Shown: in pieces, positions 49,478 to 53,326 of the stretch
How the letters are laid out: each line of letters starts with the position of its first letter
How positions within the stretch are numbered: position 1 is the stretch's first letter
Source: Candidatus Moraniibacteriota bacterium
GTDB lineage: Bacteria; Patescibacteriota; Minisyncoccia; Moranbacterales; UBA2206
NCBI GenBank assembly: GCA_013334765.1
Contig: JAAXWW010000006.1
Coordinates: forward strand, 1-53,326
Direction: 5' to 3'
DNA length: 53,326 nucleotides
The notes under the pieces: generated by a model
Told to the model about the DNA's origin: nothing
The model's input: only the letters and a program-made list of their open reading frames with translations
Databases searched by the model: none
Program-made: the position numbers and the translations under genes

Positions 49478-50171
49478 TTTTTCAAAGAAAGGTACTGGAT
49501 TCAAGGGACAGGTCGTCCTTGTCGTTTTCATGTTTATCTCAGCCATTTTAAGCGCTTCGATACTGCGTTTCGGACTGCAGAAATACAGCTATTTTTCCCC
49601 GATGATCCAGACAGCCTTGAACCAGGATGTCGCCATTGCCGAGAACCGGATAGTGAACGAAAACACTGTTCCCGCCGAGGTTGCGATCGGGCAGGTCAAG
49701 GGAGAAACCGATACGCTCAGCGCTGGAATATCCGGCAGCGAAAACTTCGAGGCGACGCAAGTCAATATCGGAAGCAATCTCATCCTGTCGGATGATGGCA
49801 GCAATCTGCAATTGTCGATCTATGACATCAAGAGCGAATCGTTCATTTCCGCCGACAAGGGAGATTCGAAAATACTGATTTCCTGGAAGACCAACAAGCC
49901 GGCTGTTTCCGATTTGGAATACGGCAAGAACGGACAGAAGAATCTTGCTAGCATGAAAGAGGATTCATACGGGTTCATCCATAGCGCGGTCCTTAGCGAT
50001 CTGGAACAGAAGAACGCCTATACATACCGCATCACTAGCAAAGACAGATTCGGGAATTCCGAGGAAAGCGACTATTTCGGGATATATACTGCTGCAAAAC
50101 CGGTTTCGGTTTTCGATATGATTTCCAAATCGCTCAACGACATATTCGGTTGGGCAGTCAAGAAGGGTTAA
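49464..50171 (+). CDS. Membrane-anchored protein with FnIII-like domain
   Basis: A 235-residue protein with one transmembrane helix (about 15-38), an extracytoplasmic region of ~80 residues and a fibronectin type III-like domain (about 125-205: SKILISWKTNKPAVSDLEYG, SDLEQKNAYTYRITSKDRFGN, the purple-acid-phosphatase N-domain style). ATG 49464 is preferred over the upstream GTG at 49437. It precedes the giant surface protein on the same strand, and the two could be one cell-surface operon despite the tandem repeat between them. Confidence 0.7.
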   Translation: MGIFDFSKKGTGFKGQVVLVVFMFISAILSASILRFGLQKYSYFSPMIQTALNQDVAIAENRIVNENTVPAEVAIGQVKGETDTLSAGISGSENFEATQVNIGSNLILSDDGSNLQLSIYDIKSESFISADKGDSKILISWKTNKPAVSDLEYGKNGQKNLASMKEDSYGFIHSAVLSDLEQKNAYTYRITSKDRFGNSEESDYFGIYTAAKPVSVFDMISKSLNDIFGWAVKKG

Positions 50172-50196
50172 AAGGCTGAATTCTTAAGGACAGCGC

Positions 50197-50290
50197 CCGC
50201 CTACGCTAAGGCTTGCATAAGACACGACCCGCCTACGCTAAGGCTCGCATAAGACACGACCCGCCTACGCTAAGGCTTCGGCGGGCGAAG
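50197..50290. repeat. Three 32-bp tandem repeats before the giant surface gene
   Basis: Units beginning CCCGCCTACGCTAAGGCT start at 50197, 50229 and 50261. The last one runs into TTCGGCGGGCG, which pairs back to CGCCCGCC as a hairpin. The unit resembles a repeat I have seen widely in Patescibacteria sequences. It ends five bases before the next ATG. Confidence 0.8.
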
Positions 50291-50294
50291 CAAA

Positions 50295-53200
50295 ATGAAA
50301 ACAAATTTGAAAAACAAAATCATTTCCGTTATCCTGGTGGCTGTTTCGGCCTTCGCTTTGACGTGGCGTGGGACATCCGCTGAAGTGGCGAAGACGATCG
50401 ACGTGACTGCATATATCGCCAACAAGGCTGACAAGGAAATGGCGAATGGGGAATACGATGTCCGCTTCGCGCTTTATTCGGCTGACCGCACGACTCCTGA
50501 CGCTTACCCTTCCACGAGCGATCCTAGGATATGGGAAGAGACTCAGAAAATCCAAGTGCGAGACGGGATACTTCATGCCGAGCTTGGATCGGCTAACCCT
50601 ATTCCGGATAATGTCGATTTCAATTCCCAGGATTACTATCTGGGAATCCGTATCGCGACCGATAGCGAGATGGTTCCGCGAAGGAAGCTCGGCGCTGTTC
50701 CGAGAGCCTTGAGCGCTCTCAATTCGACGAACGCTGACACCGCAACGAACGCGCTCAGCCTTCAAGGGGCGAATGTCGGAACCAAATCGGGAGATATTCC
50801 GCGATTGGGATCCGGCGGGAAAATCGCGTCCAGCATGCTGCCGAGCTTTACGAAACTCGGGACCATAACAGCCGGCGTATGGCAGGGGACGGCTATCGCG
50901 AATAATTATATAGCCAAGTCCCTCACGGGGAAGACATATAACGGGCTTTCGCTGACTGTTTCAGGCGGGGACTTCTCGATTGCGGGAGGCAGCAGCAAGC
51001 TGACCGTGTCAGGCCAGGTGAGCGTCAATCAGAATCTGACTACGTCTTCCACGCCGACATTCGCGGGACTCAAGCTTACTTCCGGCCTTGATCTGGGAAC
51101 CGGCGATATAACGCTCAGCACGGTCAACGGGAATTTCATTGCCGGCGGGAATATCATTCCCGATACGGACGATGCATACAACCTGGGGTCTTCCACGAAA
51201 AGATGGAAGAACGTCTATTTTTCAGGAAGCATCTCCAGCACCTCTTTCAATGGAAACACGATCGTGCCAGGTTCCGGGAAGATAGATCTGAATTCGCATA
51301 CTTTGACGCTGACTGCCGATTCGCATATCAATCAGGATCTCCTGACTACATCCGATCCGACTTTCGCCGGCATGACTATCGGCAGCCTTTCGGGTGTGCT
51401 CAAGGCTGCTGGCGGGACGATAAGCGGCAGCGCTACTACGTCGGATCTGCCCGAAGGGTCGAATCTTTATTATACGAACACGAGGTTCGATAACCGCTTG
51501 GCGGCTAAAACGACAGCTGATCTCACGGAAGGCGCGAACCTGTATTATACCGATGCCCGCTTCGATAACCGCTTGGCGATAAAGACAACCGATAACCTGT
51601 CGGAAGGAAGCTCTAATCTGTATTACACGACCGGCAGATTCGACACGCGTTTCGCGGCAAAAACTACAAGCGACCTGACTGAAGGAAGCAATCTGTATTT
51701 CACTGACTTGCGCGCCAGGGCGTCTCTGACTTCAAGCGCGACAGGACTGACATACAGCAATACCAGCGGCATTTTCACGATTACCAGCGGATATGTCATC
51801 CCGACGACGACCCAGGAATCGCAATGGGGAACGGCGTATGCATATCGCGTCGAAAGCGCGGCAGGGACTGCTCCGCTCAATCTTGCTCTTTCAGGGAATG
51901 CCCTCACGGGATCGATCGATGACGCGACCTTGACAGCCAAGGGCGTGGCATCCTTCAATTCGACGAACTTTTCTGTTGCTAGCGGAGCGGTCAATACCAT
52001 CCAGGATATCGCGACGGCTTCCACCCCGAGCTTCTCCGGCTTGAATCTCACCAACGCTCTCACCGCCGGAAACGGAGGAACCGGATTTGCCAGCTATGCG
52101 GCCGGAGACATGCTGTACGCGGCTTCCTCCTCGGCTTTCTCGAAGCTGCCGATAGGAACTAATGGGCAAGTCCTGGTGATTTCTTCGGGAGTTCCGGCTT
52201 GGGTGGACAGCGCGACCGGAACATCGCATGACCTGCTTTCCGCGTCGCATAGCGATACGACTCCTGGTTCTGTTGAACGCGGAGCTATCATAACCGGACA
52301 GGGAACGACTCCGAAATGGGCGAAACTGACAGCCGGGCTGAGCGGACAGGCGCTTATTATCGATGCGAACGGCGACCCGGTCTGGACAACCGTAACGGTC
52401 GGAGGAGACGGGCAAGGGGTGTCCGCCGATTCATTGGATTTCACTGAATTCAAGGACGCGATGGCGCTTGATGCCAACCTTTCTATCTCTGCGAGCGCCA
52501 ACAATTATTCCATGGATTTCGATTCGGGGACTTTGTTCATTGATACGGCAAACAATTATGTCGGAATAGGAACTACCGCGCCGGGAACTAAGCTGGATGT
52601 GGCGGGAGCGATCACCGCAACCGGAGGGACAAGCACCAATTGGAACAGCGCGTATGCCTATCGGATAGAAAGCGCTTCTGGAACGCTGCCGCTGACGCTC
52701 ACGCTTTCCGGCAACGGACTGACCGGTTCGATCGCGGACGCGACGACGGGATCGAAAGGCGTCGCTTCTTTCAACGGATCCAACTTCACAGTGACAAACG
52801 GATCGGTCAATACCATCCAGAACATATCAGTAACAGCTACTCCGACATTCGCAGGACTCACTCTCGATACCATGAACGGAGTGTTGAAAGCATCATCGGG
52901 AATCGTTTCGGGATCAGCGACGACAACCGACCTCACCGAAGGGACGAATCTTTATTATACGGATGTCCGTGCCAGAATATCTATCTCTTCTACTGCGACA
53001 GGCCTGACATACAACAACACTAACGGAATCTTCACTCTGACCAGCAACTATGTCATCCCGACGACGACGGAAGAATCGCATTGGGAAACGGCATATGGCA
53101 ATAGGGTTGACACCTGGAACGCGCCGCTGGCGTTTTCAAGCAACATCGCCAGCCTCAGCTATATCTCGACTAATCTTCGGATCAATGGGACATCCCTGGA

Positions 53201-53326
53201 TACCATCCAGGATATCGCGACGGCTTCCACCCCGAGCTTCTCCGGCTTGAATCTCACCAACGCTCTCACCGCCGGAAACGGAGGAACCGGATTTGCCAGC
53301 TATGCGGCCGGAGACATGCTGTACGC
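50295..53326 (+). CDS. Giant repetitive tail-fibre-like surface protein, 3' end outside window
   Basis: An open reading frame from ATG 50295 to the right edge (over 1010 residues, no stop found). The N-terminus has a signal peptide (NKIISVILVAVSAFALTW...SAEVA). The next ~110 residues are a globular domain (GEYDVRFALYSADRTTP, YYLGIRIATDSEM). The rest is beta-rich and repetitive, like phage tail fibres: LTEG(S/A/T)NLYYTDxRF-type motifs at about 51.44, 51.52, 51.60, 51.67 and 52.94 kb, SSTPTFAGLxL-type units, and NYVGIGTTAPGTKLDVAG, a motif typical of trimeric beta-helical fibres that often end in a self-cleaving chaperone. I infer a secreted or surface-attached fibre for host or surface contact. 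No ribosome site is evident. Confidence 0.85.
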   Translation, partial: MKTNLKNKIISVILVAVSAFALTWRGTSAEVAKTIDVTAYIANKADKEMANGEYDVRFALYSADRTTPDAYPSTSDPRIWEETQKIQVRDGILHAELGSANPIPDNVDFNSQDYYLGIRIATDSEMVPRRKLGAVPRALSALNSTNADTATNALSLQGANVGTKSGDIPRLGSGGKIASSMLPSFTKLGTITAGVWQGTAIANNYIAKSLTGKTYNGLSLTVSGGDFSIAGGSSKLTVSGQVSVNQNLTTSSTPTFAGLKLTSGLDLGTGDITLSTVNGNFIAGGNIIPDTDDAYNLGSSTKRWKNVYFSGSISSTSFNGNTIVPGSGKIDLNSHTLTLTADSHINQDLLTTSDPTFAGMTIGSLSGVLKAAGGTISGSATTSDLPEGSNLYYTNTRFDNRLAAKTTADLTEGANLYYTDARFDNRLAIKTTDNLSEGSSNLYYTTGRFDTRFAAKTTSDLTEGSNLYFTDLRARASLTSSATGLTYSNTSGIFTITSGYVIPTTTQESQWGTAYAYRVESAAGTAPLNLALSGNALTGSIDDATLTAKGVASFNSTNFSVASGAVNTIQDIATASTPSFSGLNLTNALTAGNGGTGFASYAAGDMLYAASSSAFSKLPIGTNGQVLVISSGVPAWVDSATGTSHDLLSASHSDTTPGSVERGAIITGQGTTPKWAKLTAGLSGQALIIDANGDPVWTTVTVGGDGQGVSADSLDFTEFKDAMALDANLSISASANNYSMDFDSGTLFIDTANNYVGIGTTAPGTKLDVAGAITATGGTSTNWNSAYAYRIESASGTLPLTLTLSGNGLTGSIADATTGSKGVASFNGSNFTVTNGSVNTIQNISVTATPTFAGLTLDTMNGVLKASSGIVSGSATTTDLTEGTNLYYTDVRARISISSTATGLTYNNTNGIFTLTSNYVIPTTTEESHWETAYGNRVDTWNAPLAFSSNIASLSYISTNLRINGTSLDTIQDIATASTPSFSGLNLTNALTAGNGGTGFASYAAGDMLY
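51994..52120 (+). repeat. 127-bp exact direct repeat in the giant gene, copy 1
   Basis: Identical over 127 bp to 53200-53326, in frame, 1206 bp apart; it encodes TIQDIATASTPSFSG to DMLYA. Confidence 0.95.
53200..53326 (+). repeat. 127-bp exact direct repeat in the giant gene, copy 2
   Basis: Identical to 51994-52120 and still matching at the right edge of the window, so the true repeat is longer than 127 bp. Confidence 0.95.

Noticed and set aside
50197-50290. CRISPR array
   Set aside because: Units are contiguous tandem copies without unique spacers, and no cas gene is in the window.

Overview
The window looks like chromosomal DNA of a Patescibacteria (Candidate Phyla Radiation) bacterium, most likely in the Parcubacteria or Moranbacteria neighbourhood. 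This is inference: no rRNA gene is present. The pointers are a compact gene layout of mid-40s GC by eye, short informational proteins, a two-ATPase GspE/PilB fusion, DUF3048 and membrane-anchored surface proteins of the type common in that radiation, a giant tail-fibre-like surface protein, and abundant short palindromic and minisatellite repeats.

Layout. 1-2417: end of a serine-rich lysozyme-like exoprotein, a small anchored protein and an anchored beta-propeller. 2422-8822: surface polysaccharide block with two O-antigen-ligase-like polymerases, two family 2 glycosyltransferases and a flippase, interrupted by tsaC and a palindromic repeat. 8964-14402: the replication-origin neighbourhood (khpB-yidC-rnpA-rpmH leftward, dnaA-dnaN-DUF721 rightward) with DnaA boxes and an AT-rich segment between dnaA and dnaN. 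14424-16949: class A penicillin-binding protein. 17080-24537: a tight leftward gene train, yebC, ruvC, 7TM protein, ATP-grasp/retropepsin fusion, three more ATP-grasp ligases and a Mur-ligase-like protein. I regard this as the best candidate for an undescribed pathway, building and possibly trimming a non-ribosomal peptide or poly-amino acid at the envelope. 24661-27300: PH-domain protein, ruvB, repeats and a promoter-to-terminator structured RNA resembling 6S RNA. 27398-33395: a TrmB-type regulator divergent from a receiver/zinc-finger protein, the double PilB ATPase, and a DHH-family protein that has lost its metal ligands. 33548-43860: tsaE, polA, a methyltransferase, a second TrmB divergon with a stand-alone ClpX-type zinc finger, mutM, an unknown protein, a DUF3048 protein and holA. 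44033-46265: polysaccharide deacetylase lipoprotein, rpsT, ruvA and tRNA-Gly(CCC). 46522-53326: Fic protein under an elaborate operator array, FemAB-like aminoacyltransferase, a FnIII-like anchored protein and the first ~1010 residues of a giant repetitive surface protein running off the right edge.

How it fits together. Envelope functions dominate the accessory content: polysaccharide polymerisation and export, peptidoglycan synthesis (PBP1A, FemAB), deacetylation, peptide ligation and adhesion. Core functions are spread between them, including the three ruv genes at three separate loci. Intergenic space is rich in structured repeats. Family 1 (four copies) and family 2 (two copies) are each about 150 bp, with 27-30 bp terminal arms that pair within a copy but differ between copies. 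A catgga-type minisatellite touches ruvC, ruvB, the tsaE upstream region and the inside of the FemAB-like gene. Gene strands and frames were read directly; family assignments rest on recognised motifs, and no database search was possible.
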